Part shown: in pieces, positions 19,701 through 29,864 of the stretch
How the letters are laid out: each line of letters starts with the position of its first letter
How positions within the stretch are numbered: the stretch's first letter is position 1
Source of the DNA: Symbiodinium natans
Taxonomy: Eukaryota > Sar > Dinophyceae > Suessiales > Symbiodiniaceae
Direction: 5' to 3'
Length of the DNA stretch: 64,000 nt
Assembly (NCBI GenBank): GCA_905221605.1
Contig: CAJNDS010002543.1
Coordinates: 221,663-285,662 of the forward strand
Program-made: the position numbers and the translations under genes
Notes under the pieces: model-generated
The model's database searches: none
Told to the model about the DNA's origin: nothing
What the model saw: the letters and a program-made list of their open reading frames with translations, nothing else

Positions 19701-21465
19701 TAGACACTCACGCTCTGCCGGCCTGACAAACGAAGCTGCCCCAGTCAAAGCCCAAGGAGGGTCCCGTAGCAGGAAAGGTGCACTTAGTGACGATCTGCTT
19801 TCCATCGACAGTTTGGTTCTCGGCCAGTAGAGGCGGAGGACAACTTAGCCTGAGGTCGAAGATGTAGTTCCCAGGCTTCTGAATACTAATGTCGAACCTG
19901 ACCGTCTTGTCATCGAAAGGAAAGCAGAGATGGTCAAAGTTCGACTGCGAGAAGTCCCCAACATAAATGTTGCCTGAACAAGGATGAAAAAACACTCAAT
20001 TGCCAAGAGAACAACCCTAAGCCCTAAACCCGTCCATGCAAAGTGGAAGCATTGGGGGAAAGTAAGCTGACCCGATCGCATGTGAAAGTTGAAGCCCAAT
20101 CTCCCAAAGAGAACTCCCGATCAGAAGCTGTCCATTCGGCATCTTTTCAAAGGTGTATAAAACTCCCTAAACATCCCTAAGCCCCACAAGCCTCGCGATA
20201 CCCTCAAGACACACCACCATCCACTGAGTCTGGTTGCTGGTCGTGAATGCGTCACGTCCACTCGAGTCGGCAAGCTGGATCGTTCCTTGCAGATACCTGA
20301 CTCACTTCGAAATTGAGGCAGGCGCTTGTGCTTAACCTTCGAAACTTAGGAACTGTTCCTTACTTTTCCATTAATCCTTGTAAAGCTGGAACAGCGCTGA
20401 AGCAAATCTGCTCCGGACCCCGCAAAAAGCTCAAAGATCTCAACGCTTGAAACTTAAAATCTCGGAGCTGCCTACAGGTTAGCAATCGCCATCTTTCGCT
20501 TCCATATTTCTTCTTCAGGGAGATGCTGCTTTCAGGGAGATGCTGCTGCTACCGAAGTCATAAACCCGACGAGCATCAACAACATCGTAAAGCGTCGAAC
20601 CAAAAGATTGGAGATTGAACTGCCTAAGGCGCCGGTTTCCATCCCCGAAATTGTCGACGCTGACAATGAGCTGCGGATTCGAAACGAACCTGTCAGAAAC
20701 GAATCCGGGCTCCACAATTTCGATGTCTCCGCTGATAGACTAAACGGGGCGTTGCGGGGTGCAGCTTCTTTCAGCAGTGTCTTCAAGCATGCTTAAACAT
20801 CTCGGGCTGCTAATGCTGCAAATGGCCAAGGATGAAGGGTCCCAAGTTCACAGGCCATGAAGCGTTTTCGACTCTCAGAACTCTTTGCTACCACCGGCGA
20901 ATGCCTGAGAGTCTCTGCGTAGTACAGCAGCAGCACGGTCATCTTCCCCTGGATGGTCTTGTGCCGGTCACTGAAGCCTAGGAACCTCGGGTCCATAATC
21001 AGCTTAGTTGTCCAGAAACCTGGGGGAATTAAAGGTGACCCTTTGGGATTACAAGGGGATTCTAGTACCCCAAAAAGGTGAACGGTTACTCTAATAACTA
21101 GCTCAGCAGTAGGACAAGGCAAGCCGATGCAAACCTGAACAGCGCCACAGCGAAGGTGAACCTTAAACCATCTGGGCCAGCTGGGGTTTAGGTTTTAGGG
21201 TTTAGGGTTTAGGGTTTAGGGATGCAAGGATGCAATCCACTTCACAGCTGCATGTCCCCAAATGTCCCCACGCTCTCACCTGCGCGCTCAGGTCCTGTAG
21301 AACTGCCGCTGATCTCCAAACGCTTTCGGTCTCTCTGATCACAAGTGCCGAGCCCTTCACTCAGTCCCATAGCCGATACTTACTGTACCACCACAGACAT
21401 CGGAGGAGCAAGTCCCAGGTCGGAAAAATCGTCAAGTCCAGGCTCTGGTTCAGCGCCTACGGCAG
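16767..21465 (-). CDS. Pentameric ligand-gated ion channel (Cys-loop receptor superfamily), 13 exons
   Basis: Read on the minus strand, 13 open segments join in one frame of about 571 codons to a TGA. Exons: 21384-21465, 21280-21334, 20895-21161, 20566-20739, 20202-20295, 20072-20165, 19714-19972, 19532-19621, 19212-19309, 18966-19057, 18281-18399 (or 18400), 18016-18155, 16767-16920. Donors are GT or GC and most acceptors are AG, several followed by G. The product has a long extracellular part with the family signature FDHLCFPFDDKTVRFDI (about residue 270), then TM1 (SFTFSAMGFISFTLSVKM), TM2 (VGTTMLALISLTNLRNALME followed by LP), TM3 (YFLIAMTFMLLNLCGHAISF), a short loop and TM4 (STVLLTLTCLLLIVVFVAIT) near the C-terminus. 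This order is that of neurotransmitter-gated channels, which open an ion pore on ligand binding. The start codon and signal peptide lie upstream and were not found. One junction (before TM1) lacks a clear AG. Ligand and ion selectivity are unknown. Confidence 0.72.
18623..18688. mobile_element. Family 7 element fragment inside the channel intron
   Basis: Begins TGGGGGTTTACGAAAATACG and contains GACCCCCAAATCGTAGGATT. A second partial copy follows at 18817-18890 with ACGAAAATAGGGGCACC and CCCCCAAATCGTAG. Both lie in the intron between the TM1 and TM2 exons. Confidence 0.65.
18689..18796. mobile_element. Introner-like element, family 5 (GGTAGCCCAG..CTGGGCTACC), copy A
   Basis: Perfect 10-base terminal inverted repeats GGTAGCCCAG and CTGGGCTACC enclose GTAACC..GGTTACT arms. 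It lies within the TM1-TM2 intron of the channel gene. The copy at 33139-33255 forms an intron by itself. Confidence 0.9.
18893..18923. repeat. Telomere-type repeat within channel intron
   Basis: Four units of TTTAGGG on plus, CCCTAAA on the sense (minus) strand of the gene. Confidence 0.95.
19068..19125. repeat. Telomere-type repeat within channel intron, next to the TM1 exon
   Basis: Eight units between the TM1 exon and the exon at 19212-19309. The array ends about ten bases from the TM1 exon, where the sense strand reads CCCTTCAAAGGGGTACC and no clean AG acceptor is seen. Confidence 0.95.
19325..19435. repeat. Imperfect trinucleotide/hexanucleotide repeats
   Basis: AGCAGCAGTAGTAG, GCAGTCGCAGTCGCAGTCGT and GTCGCGGTAGCCGTAG stretches. 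They fall in the intron between channel exons 19212-19309 and 19532-19621. Confidence 0.75.
21184..21221. repeat. Telomere-type repeat within channel intron
   Basis: Four to five TTTAGGG units between the exons ending at 21280 and starting at 21161. Confidence 0.95.
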
Positions 21466-21485
21466 CTTTTCAGGGTGTCTCCGTG

Positions 21486-21502
21486 TTGGGGGGGGGGGGG
21501 GG
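21486..21502. repeat. G homopolymer
   Basis: Run of about 17 G, just upstream (sense direction) of the first exon recognised for the channel. Confidence 0.9.
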
Positions 21503-21689
21503 GCAGACCCGAATCTTCCAAACTGGCTCACAAAAACCACGGAAAATTGAGGTTCATGCGTCATATGGGGGCTTAGGGATCACAAGTGACAAGCCCGTCA
21601 CAGGGACGTCCTAGAAGAGCTCTGAGCGTCTTCCCTCAAGGTGGGCATCTGGCGGTTGAACTCCGTTCCTTCCCACAATAACATATTTC

Positions 21690-21970
21690 TCATTTTTATG
21701 ATACATAACATTATAGACATAGGAAAATATTCTAACATAATATAATATAGCAATAATAATGATACTACTACTACTACTACTACTACTACTAATAATAATA
21801 ATAACAACAATAAATAACAATAATAACAAAGAAGAAGAATACCAACAATAATAGTAACGTACTATGTACATAAACAAATAAATAAACAAAATAAATAAAT
21901 AAATACATAAAAATAAAAAATAAATATATACGTATATATAATTTGTACTAGATATACAAATAAAAAAACT
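21690..21970. repeat. AT-rich simple repeats with (ACT)n
   Basis: (ACT) triplets at 21762-21790, then AAT/AAC and AAATAAAT-type repeats. Minus-strand open frames here are poly-Val/Leu/Ser artefacts. Confidence 0.9.
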
Positions 21971-22074
21971 ACCCCGAATCCTGAACCCTGCAACCTCAAC
22001 TCGGACCAGGCCTCCTTTAAGCGCAGTCCTTCCGGCAAATCCTGACTTTCTCCAGGGGGGCAAGGAAGGGCTCG

Positions 22075-22125
22075 CGTTTAGGGTTTAGGGTTTAGGGTTT
22101 AGGGTTTAGGGTTTAGGGTTTAGGG
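22075..22125. repeat. Telomere-type repeat, TTTAGGG orientation
   Basis: Seven units. An oppositely oriented array follows at 22224-22264. Confidence 0.95.
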
Positions 22126-22223
22126 GTGTGGCGGGGTTTGGGTGGCGGTGACCCTTTTGAAGCCTTGGCATGGTCTAGTCGCGGAAGTTGAGGCTATGCT
22201 GTTGCTGTAGCTGTAGCTGTTGC

Positions 22224-22264
22224 CCTAAACCCTAAACCCTAAACCCTATACCCTAAACCCTAAA
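22224..22264. repeat. Telomere-type repeat, CCCTAAA orientation
   Basis: Five to six units, one reading CCCTATA. Confidence 0.95.
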
Positions 22265-22385
22265 ATGGTACTAGTTGTTGTTGTGTCGAGTTTAAGACTC
22301 CGCCTTGCGCGAACCTAGTGCCTCAGAACCGGTGGTAGGCAATGAGGAAAGCAGCCGAAATACAGGGTTTAGGGTTTAGGGTTTG

Positions 22386-22483
22386 CTGGGTCCTTGTTGG
22401 GGTTCCATTAAAAATTATCCTTGTTTATCCTTATTGGGTTTATATGATAACAAAATGTAAAATTTAAGTCAACAAGGACCCAG
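22386..22483. mobile_element. Inverted-repeat element, family 4 (CTGGGTCCTTGTTG), inserted in a telomere-type array
   Basis: CTGGGTCCTTGTTGGGG and its complement CAACAAGGACCCAG enclose an AT-rich core. TTTAGGG units flank it on both sides (22363-22385 and from 22484), so it appears to split an array. A diverged second copy lies at 57140-57205. Confidence 0.85.
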
Positions 22484-22554
22484 TTTAGGGTCAGGCTGCA
22501 CAATCTCCCCGGTCCCTTTGGGGCTTGGGGGATGCCCCTAAAGATTCTCAACTT

Positions 22555-22637
22555 AGTTTAGGGTTTAGGGTTTAGGGTTTAGGGTTTAGGGTTTAGGGTT
22601 TAGGGTTTAGGGTTTAGGGTTTAGGGTTTAGGGTTTA
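22555..22637. repeat. Telomere-type repeat, TTTAGGG orientation
   Basis: Eleven to twelve perfect units. Confidence 0.95.
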
Positions 22638-22706
22638 GCTTCAACACGTCAAACCAAATGAACATCCCCAGGCCACAACATCATGAGACTCAAAAATGAT
22701 AGCAAG

Positions 22707-22813
22707 GTGCTCTAAACCCTAGAACCGAAACCCTAAACCCCAAACCCTAAATCCCAAACCCTAAACCCTAAACCCTAAGCCCCCCCTTCCCCCCCCCCAC
22801 CCCCCCCTTCCCC
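22707..22813. repeat. Degenerate telomere-type repeat followed by C-runs
   Basis: CCCTAAA variants (CCCAAAC, CCTAAATC), then C-rich stretches with TT interruptions. Confidence 0.85.
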
Positions 22814-22963
22814 AGGAAGTCAGACAGTTTTGGGCGAAATTCTGGCCAGGCTGCGGCTGTGGCCAAGCGTCGCCCAGCAAGATCTTCGACAACCTCGATT
22901 GTATGAAGGGCACATGTTCAGAGCAAGTGGCCAGGTCTCCTCAGTGCCTCGATTGAAACCTTC

Positions 22964-23060
22964 ACCCTAAACCCTAAACCCTAAACCCTAAACCCTAAAC
23001 CCTAAACCCTAAACCCTAAACCCTAAACCCTAAACCCTAAACCCTAAACCCTAAACCCCA
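22964..23060. repeat. Telomere-type repeat, CCCTAAA orientation
   Basis: About thirteen units, one of the longest arrays in the window. Confidence 0.95.
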
Positions 23061-23465
23061 ACCCTAGCCCTAAACCCTAACCCCTGAGGTTTGCAGGAAC
23101 TCCGAGTGGTGTCTACCAGGCTTCTTCTTGAAGTGTTTCTCTTTAGGTATCGTGCAGCTGCAATCTGATGCCTCGTCGCCATACAGAGAACGATAATGCC
23201 GCTAAAGCCATTACGGATCTGCGGTGTCTACTGTCAAGGCTAGCGGCTGCCAGGAATGCCGGTACTATGTCAAAGCTTGGCCAGGCTTCTGCTCACTCAA
23301 CAAGAGAAAACCCTACGACTCATCTAGGGCCCCAAGTACACGAGCACTGACGTCTGCAGCCAGCAGCTTCGTCGCTGAATTGGCCCAGCGCTGGCCAGAA
23401 ACACAGCAGAACGGCCAAAGCTTTGTGGCCATTTCTGGAAGACGCAAGCAGACGAGCCATGGCGG

Positions 23466-23495
23466 CCCTAAACCCTAAACCCTAAACCCTAAGCC
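23466..23495. repeat. Telomere-type repeat, CCCTAAA orientation
   Basis: Four units. On the minus strand the open sequence just below reads MARLLASSRNGHKALAVLL, weakly PPR-like. Confidence 0.9.
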
Positions 23496-23660
23496 CCCCT
23501 AAATCAGGCTGAAGTGTTGCTGGGGTCTTCATGCTCCTGGGGGCCTTTTCTTTCTATTGCCAGCACGAAGCCGGTACAGGGGCCCATGATTCAGGGTCTG
23601 AGCCGACTCTGGGGCTTCACGCTCATGTGCTGAATATAAAAATAGTAGTAATACTAATAA

Positions 23661-23663
23661 TAC

Positions 23664-23728
<65 letters not shown>

Positions 23729-23750
23729 ATAGTAATAATAGTAAGAATAA
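23661..23750. repeat. (TAG)n microsatellite
   Basis: About 22 TAG/AGT triplets, then AATAGTAATAATAG. The plus-strand poly-Val open frame is an artefact. Confidence 0.95.
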
Positions 23751-23942
23751 TAATCGTAATCATCATAACAATGAGGTCTTAGCAAGAAGGGAAAGTCCGT
23801 GGTCGCATTGGGTCAGGCTGCGAAGGACAGGCTGCGGGGATGCATGCAAGAAAAAGCTTCCGCTGGATGGTGAGAGAGAACCCACTCTCGATCATGCCCC
23901 GTTGGTGGCTACTGGCAGTGAATGTAGTGGCGTGAAGAGGGC

Positions 23943-24684
23943 CTATCTAGAGAGATCTTGGAGCCTTTCGTTAAACTCCGTGGCCCCTACTGTGTCGGGT
24001 ATGATCCACGATGAAAGGATACTTACAGGACCAGGGCTCACAGAATTCTCAGCTGTGCACAAAATATTATCCGGCTGGAAGGGGCCCTGAACATGTATCC
24101 TGCGGTCTGGGTTGCTGCAGCACTACCCCGCCTGCTTCGTCTAAAGCTTTGAGGCTTGGCGAAGAGAAGCAGCCAGCGAGGCGAGAAGAGATGCCCATGT
24201 TCAAAGCGCTTCTGGCAATACCTCTGGAAGCATCCCACGTTTGTGGGGGCTGCTTCCAGCCTCCTACGTACCAGTGCTGCTTGTAGACTTCTGGGTCTAC
24301 TGCGGGCTGCTACTTGATTGCGCCCAATCTGGTCCTGATCCAGAGCAATTCGACTACCCCATGCTTACGTTTCGCATGACTGTGCTGCATTCTTCATGAT
24401 CTTGTCCTCGGCTGTCAGACGAGCCATTCCCACAGCCGGAAACTGCACCATTTCATTGCTGGCACCCATATCATTTGGTGGGAGCAGCCGTTGCTGTAGA
24501 CTATAGACTGCTACTTCATACATTGCACGTGAATGGGGGGAATGTAATCTGGGCTTCTTCTGGGTAGGAGCATCCCGGGGGGGGATGGCTTCAGGGTTCC
24601 CAGGAGCTGTTGAGGGTTTGCTCCAGTCTTCCACCTGTAGAAATGCGCTTTTGAAAGAAAGCACTTGTTGGGGTCTTCCTGGTC
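23943..24684 (-). CDS. Multi-exon gene of unknown function (3' part)
   Basis: Five exons are seen on the minus strand: 24635-24684 (DQEDPNKCFLSKAHFYR), 24369-24548 (contains MYEVAVYSLQQRLLPPNDMG and MARLTAEDKIMKNAAQSCE), 24222-24299 (contains DPEVYKQHWYVGGWKQPPQT), 24032-24052 and 23943-23989 (ends GATEFNERLQDLSR, TAG). Junctions 1-2, 3-4 and 4-5 keep frame with AG acceptors and GT donors. Junction 2-3 does not fit with a GT donor (GTAAGC is out of phase) and would need a GA or other donor. The product is soluble, with aromatic-rich YKQHWYVGGW. No family is recognised. The 5' end is not found. Confidence 0.5.
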
Positions 24685-26325
24685 CTGCGGAATAAGCTTC
24701 GCACACAGGCTTTGAGACACGAGAATTGAATACCCACACCCGTACATGTGTCAAATGGCAAGGAATTGTCTAATCTACCTCCGTGCCGAAGCCAGAAGTG
24801 AAGATCGAACAGACAGCAAACTGCGGAGCAGCGACAAACAACAAACAAAAACACCGCTTAAGGGGTAAGAAATCTTGGAAGGCTGGCCCCAGGGGCTGCT
24901 TCGATGTTCAGGCCTTTAAAAGTCCAAATCCAGATGGGCTGGCGACACGGGGTTTGGGTTCGGGTGCTGAGAGCCCCGCAAGTGTTGATCACTGCCTCAC
25001 ACGTCACCTCAGTGGCCACCCTACGAGATCGAACCCCTTCCGGTCCGTCGCTCATTGCTCGTTGCTCAACTCCTACATTGAAAAGCCCGAAATCGCTTGG
25101 GGGGCAAGATGGATGCGGTTTGTAGGACCTATTTATATACAGTCTTGAGCCTTTGGGCAGCTGAGGGCCTTAGGACTTTCGAAGCTTGAGGTGCTTGCAG
25201 ATTTTGTTCCGAGTGGCCCCTCCTTCCAGAAGCCCCGTCAGAAACCCGGCGTAAGTCCCTTACCAGGATGGGCAAGCGTAGCCTCTACGCCCTTGAAAGG
25301 CCCTGCATGGGTTCAGTATGGGAAACCTCGAAGGCCCTTTTTCCTGGTATAGACCTGCATGGCCAAGACACCGCATCAGCCTCATCCGGGCAGAGGGCCA
25401 TGGCCCGCTGCCACCTTTGGCTGCTCTTAGGGTTTCTACTGCAAGCCGTGCTGCAGAGGTGGGCAATCATGTAAGGAGAGACCAAATGTTGGGATTCATA
25501 GAAGAACAGCACGAAGCACTTTCCCCGACTTCAACCCCATCCGACGCAAGAAAACCCTGCAGCCCTATAGTGCGTCCTGGTCGAGTGGCTCCAACGGGCC
25601 CACAGACGCAGCTACGGCCTTGAGCGCCAACTGGCCTCGAGGTGTAATGATGTCTGATGAGTCTAATGTTTGGTCGATGCAAACTGTCCTTTCATTCTGA
25701 ACCTTCACTCCGCGATCTGTAGAAACACGTCATGGCCTACAGCATGTTGCCCATGCACAGACCACCATGCAGCCGGCAAGTTCCTTGAGCGGGGGGTTGC
25801 AGAAGCTCGGAGCTTCGCGGCCCGAAACCCAAAGTGCAAACCACACAAGTCGTACTTCGAGCTCAGGCTTCCGCCAACCCTACTGTTTATTTAACATCCT
25901 CCTGAAGCTCTAAATCCCTATAAACCCGGGAGCTGGGTCGGGTGGCCACCCACCACCGATGCAGTGCCCAGCGATGTCCAAAGCCCAAGGCCATGTTGCC
26001 ATTTTCGACCTCACGCTCAGTGCCGTCAACATCCAGGGGAGCTCTTGACAGGGCTGTGCACTGTGCTGCAGGCTGGCAAGATCTTGTTGTAAGGCCGATC
26101 CTCTCGATCCTTTCTGCGCCTTGAAACCTCCTAGCCTTCCACAGAAAGGAGACCAATGTCGGGACACTGGAGTTTGGCATCGAAGCAGTGTTCAACATCT
26201 GTCAAAAACGACAGCAACGTTGTGACACAGTTGCTTGCGACAACCGCCAGCTGCTGAGACCTGACTCGGCAGTATAAGCAATCCTAGTGCAAGCCCTGCA
26301 CAAAGTCCTGCATGACTGGCCTGTC

Positions 26326-26390
26326 TAAACCCTAAACCCTAAACCCTGAGCCCTAAACCCTAAACCCTGAACCCTGCACTGAACCCTAAT
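26326..26390. repeat. Telomere-type repeat, CCCTAAA orientation, degenerate
   Basis: Includes CCCTGAG, CCCTGAA variants; it adjoins a PPR-like exon. Confidence 0.9.
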
Positions 26391-26399
26391 AGGCTCGGC

Positions 26400-26516
26400 A
26401 GACCCGTAAAAGGTATTGCCGGGCACCCTGCCCTTCTCGAAGGCACTGAGCACGCTGTTGAGTGCAATGGTCTCCTGCTCCAACCTCAGACATTCAGGCC
26501 AAGGCTGGGACACTCG
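26400..26516 (-). CDS. PPR-motif exon
   Basis: Minus-strand frame: WPECLRLEQETIALNSVLSA followed by FEKGRVPG. It matches the helix A/B pattern of a P-class pentatricopeptide repeat, a family that binds organelle RNA. The array at 26326-26390 lies on its 3' side. Start and end are approximate. Confidence 0.55.
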
Positions 26517-26742
26517 GAGGTTTGGGTTTACAGTTTACAGGCTATATACACTGTACAACTCTTGGAATTGACTTTCAACTTGCAGCCACTAGGCCGCTAC
26601 AGTAGACCTTGCTTGCGGGGAGCTTGAGAGAATCTGCCTTCCATACAGAACACAGAGGCCTTGCCTTGCTCATCTGAGAGGATTGATCAGACTGCACATA
26701 CTCGAACAAGTCACCACTTCGAGCTCTCGAACTTCCCCTCCG

Positions 26743-26770
26743 CGGTTTAGGGTTTAGGGCTTAGGGTTTA
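26743..26770. repeat. Telomere-type repeat, TTTAGGG orientation
   Basis: Three to four units. Confidence 0.85.
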
Positions 26771-26803
26771 AGGATCAGCTTGCAGCTGCAAGCAGACCTG
26801 CTG

Positions 26804-27139
26804 CTAGGCCCGACCCTCAAGCCGAAAGCACCACAAGGCTCCAAAAGACCCTACTTGTCGCCAACAAACCCTGATCACCTTCTGAGCCTGCAACTTCAAG
26901 GACCGCATCGACCGAAACAGTGATGAGGCACCTGGGGAGCGCACAGCGCCCAGGTTAGTTTGAGCGATTTTCTGACGCAGGGCTGGTAAGGGCACCGGAC
27001 CACCCAAGATCTTGTAGAACCTGAAACTCTTGACCTTTGTCTGTGACTGCACCTGTGACTTGGGCCGCACTATGACGCAGTGTCTCCTGAGGTCAGGCAC
27101 GCGCCCACTGAGCACCTTCGATGCTGGTCTCGCAAGCAC
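26804..27139 (-). CDS. Open frame, possible exon(s), unidentified
   Basis: 111 codons without a stop on the minus strand. The middle, VKSFRFYKILGGPVPLPALR, looks protein-like. CAGGTGCCTC and CAGGTTAG sites could bound smaller exons. No domain is recognised. Confidence 0.25.
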   Translation of the reverse strand: MLARPASKVLSGRVPDLRRHCVIVRPKSQVQSQTKVKSFRFYKILGGPVPLPALRQKIAQTNLGAVRSPGASSLFRSMRSLKLQAQKVIRVCWRQVGSFGALWCFRLEGRA

Positions 27140-27801
27140 TCACTGCCTGTCACAACAGAGTTTCTCGAACTTCCCACTTACATAAAGCTTGGGGTTTCGG
27201 TCTTCAGACGCCAATCCTAGCCCAGTATCCAGAAGCCTAATCAATAGTGACCGATGAATGGGACTTCACAGGGCATTCAGGTGCCTACAACCTCTATGGA
27301 CATTCTCGACAGATCTTGAGCTAAACTTCTGCAAGCTGCACAAGTCCACAGCAGAGGAGTGATACGGACCCGACCCCATTCAGTTGATAGAAACATGGCA
27401 GGCATGATGCCATGTGATTTCAGAGGGCTGAGGGTGTTCTTTTGTGTCTGTGGCACCTGTGCTTGGATGCAGGGTAAGCGATGCTAAGGACACCGCCGTG
27501 CGGAAGATGATGCTGTCCAGCTGAATCTTTACCTGGCCCATTGGGCCTTCTTGCAGACTCAGTGTTTGGGGAGTCCATAGGATGATTTGAACTCGTCGGG
27601 AACTCAGGATTACCAATGACCTCCGAGATTTGAGGTACGAGTAACGACTCCTGGATAGCAAGTTCTAAACAACCCTATACAGCTTGCACCTAGCTGAACC
27701 CTCTGAAACGGGCAACTGTGCCACGGTCCTACACAACTCCTGAAGTACGACTGACAATGGCATGGCCGCTGCGGGGGTCCTGAGCTTCTCTCGTGACTGA
27801 A

Positions 27802-27893
27802 CCCCAGGAACCTTATACTAACAGTCCTTAAATGAGGAGCATCGCACCCCCGGTTATCATCCCTATGAAGGACTGTTACGAATAGTATCTGGG
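27802..27893. mobile_element. Inverted-repeat element, family 9, copy A
   Basis: The left arm CCCCAGGAACC..ACTAACAGTCCTT and right arm AAGGACTGTTACGAATAGTA..CTGGGG pair. The inner phrase ACTAACAGTCCTT is shared with 51101-51206. Confidence 0.7.
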
Positions 27894-28025
27894 GGAATCT
27901 CCCAGTTGGTGTGGGTCAAGCTTTGGGCAGTGGATAGCATGTCCTGAGGATGCTCTGAGCCTCGCGCTTTTTGCCCAGAAGCCAGGGTTATGTGGTGCTT
28001 TCCGAATTTGGGGCACTTTATTTCT

Positions 28026-28092
28026 AAACCCTGAACCCTAAGCCCTAAGCCCCAAGCCCTAAGCCCTAAGCCCTAAACCCTAAACCCTAACC
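28026..28092. repeat. Telomere-type repeat with CCCTAAG variants
   Basis: CCCTAAG/CCCCAAG units grade into CCCTAAA. Confidence 0.9.
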
Positions 28093-28148
28093 CCCATGTA
28101 CCATGAGCCCAGAGCCCCCAAGAACATCCGAAAAAACTGAACTCAAGT

Positions 28149-28195
28149 AGGGTTTAGGGTTTAGGTTTTAGGGTTTATAATCGGGTTCAGGGTTT
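28149..28195. repeat. Telomere-type repeat, TTTAGGG orientation
   Basis: Five units with TTTATAATCGGG interruption. Confidence 0.85.
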
Positions 28196-28199
28196 AAAC

Positions 28200-29775
28200 T
28201 GAAATGAAAGAAAAACACACCTCGAAGCACCTTGAAGGCTTTCCCAAAACCGCTCTGTGGGCCTGGAGACTCGCAAGGAGGATGCCCAACGCCCGAGGCC
28301 ACTCAATGCTGCGACCACAAACGTGAGCCTGAGGAATCCCAGGACGCTGATTGAACTCCATGCCAGCATGAGACTGATGTATTTGTGCGTGAAATCATGC
28401 CTTGAACCTTAACCTGACCTTACGGCATCACGATTGTCCAAGACTCGAGCGCTGCAAGCACGCAAACGGTTCAGTCCTGGCCTGAAAACCGTCTTCAACA
28501 TAATTTCAGCATCGCCTCGAAACCTGTACATAGAAACCCTTGACCCTAAAACCCTGAACCCTAAACCCTAAACCCCAAGGCTTGAGATTTCGAACATCCG
28601 GGGAGCTGCTGAGCCGCAGCTCACGATGTCTGGCCGGAGATGTAGGCCTCAAGCCCCCCCCCCAACTCCCAGATCAGGTTCGGGAGCACATCTACTGAGA
28701 ATCTACTGTGTCAGAAACTTCAGAAATTCAGACCGGCTTGCGCAATCAACTCATCTGCTGAGTTTGGATCAGAGATTAGAATGGCCGAGCGCAGTGCTTT
28801 TGAGTCGCTGCAAGAGAAGGCTGGCGATCCACCACTTGTGTTCGTGGACGCAGGCCTGCTGCAACAGCGTGGGATATTGGTATTTTGTTTCTCTCTGGAA
28901 GGTACTTTGGGCTTGATGTCTTTACGAGGGTTTAAGCATTCAGCGCCCAAGGTTTCCAGAAGGGCCTGTCTTTCGGAAGTTCGGTTTACCCACAGGTTCA
29001 CGAGTAGAGCCTGTCATGCGCACACTGGGACCTGTCGGCAGCTACACGCGCTTGGGCGGCGGCACCAGCGCCACGACCCCATTTGACACAGTTGTTGCTG
29101 ATGAGCTTACGGGCATCTCAGACTAAAGCCAGTGCCAGCAACCAGGGAGATGATCTCCGACCCCCCGAACCCCATAGGCTGTAGCCTTCGTTCAAGTGCT
29201 CGCCTAAAGTGCAGTATCCCTGACAACTCCAGTCCTACCAGCCTTTATGGCGGAGTTCTCGGAGGGCAAGCTCGGCGCAAAGCCGCGCTGCCTCCGGGTT
29301 GCCGGTTTGTTCGTTGTAGTCTTGGAGGGCTCTGAATCCGCGCGATTTCCTTCCTATCGGGACTTCTCGGGACTGACAAGACGTGGCACTTCAGGGCGGG
29401 GTGAGACATTTGGAGCCGTCTTAAGGCCCGCTTCCGGACTTTTGTAGGGTTCCCAGAATTGGCTGACGTTAAGGAGCATCCGTAGCCGGAGCTTCGAAAA
29501 AGGGTTTCTGCGAGTTTGTCGCGGGCACGGGGCGTACATGCGTTTTAACCCCCCCACCCTCCAGTGTTGCGCTATGGAGGCAACTTTCCAAAGCAAGCAA
29601 AGATACACACATTGCACATCTACATTAGTTATGTAGATACATGTATAAAATGGGGGCAGCAATGCTGCAACAATCGGAAGAATCAAAGCGAACTCCCAAA
29701 CATTGAGACATCGCCATCTTGCTCCTTCCTATGCACTCAACAAGCACATAGGGCGAGCAAGGCTCAGACATGTGA
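28200..29775. other. No certain gene; two weak plus-strand exon candidates
   Basis: Plus-strand 28782-28868 (ERSAFESLQEKAGDPPLVF) and 29248-29420 (contains MAEFSEGKLGAKPRCLRVAG) are open and protein-like, without recognised domains. A CCCTAAA patch lies at 28537-28577. Confidence 0.3.
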
Positions 29776-29864
29776 GCCCTAAACCCTAAACCCTAAACCC
29801 TAAACCCTAGATCCGAACCCTAAACCCTGAACCCTGAACCCTAAACCCTAAACCCTAACCCGCA
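29776..29864. repeat. Telomere-type repeat, CCCTAAA orientation
   Basis: About twelve units with CCCTGAA and CCCTAGATCC variants. Confidence 0.95.
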
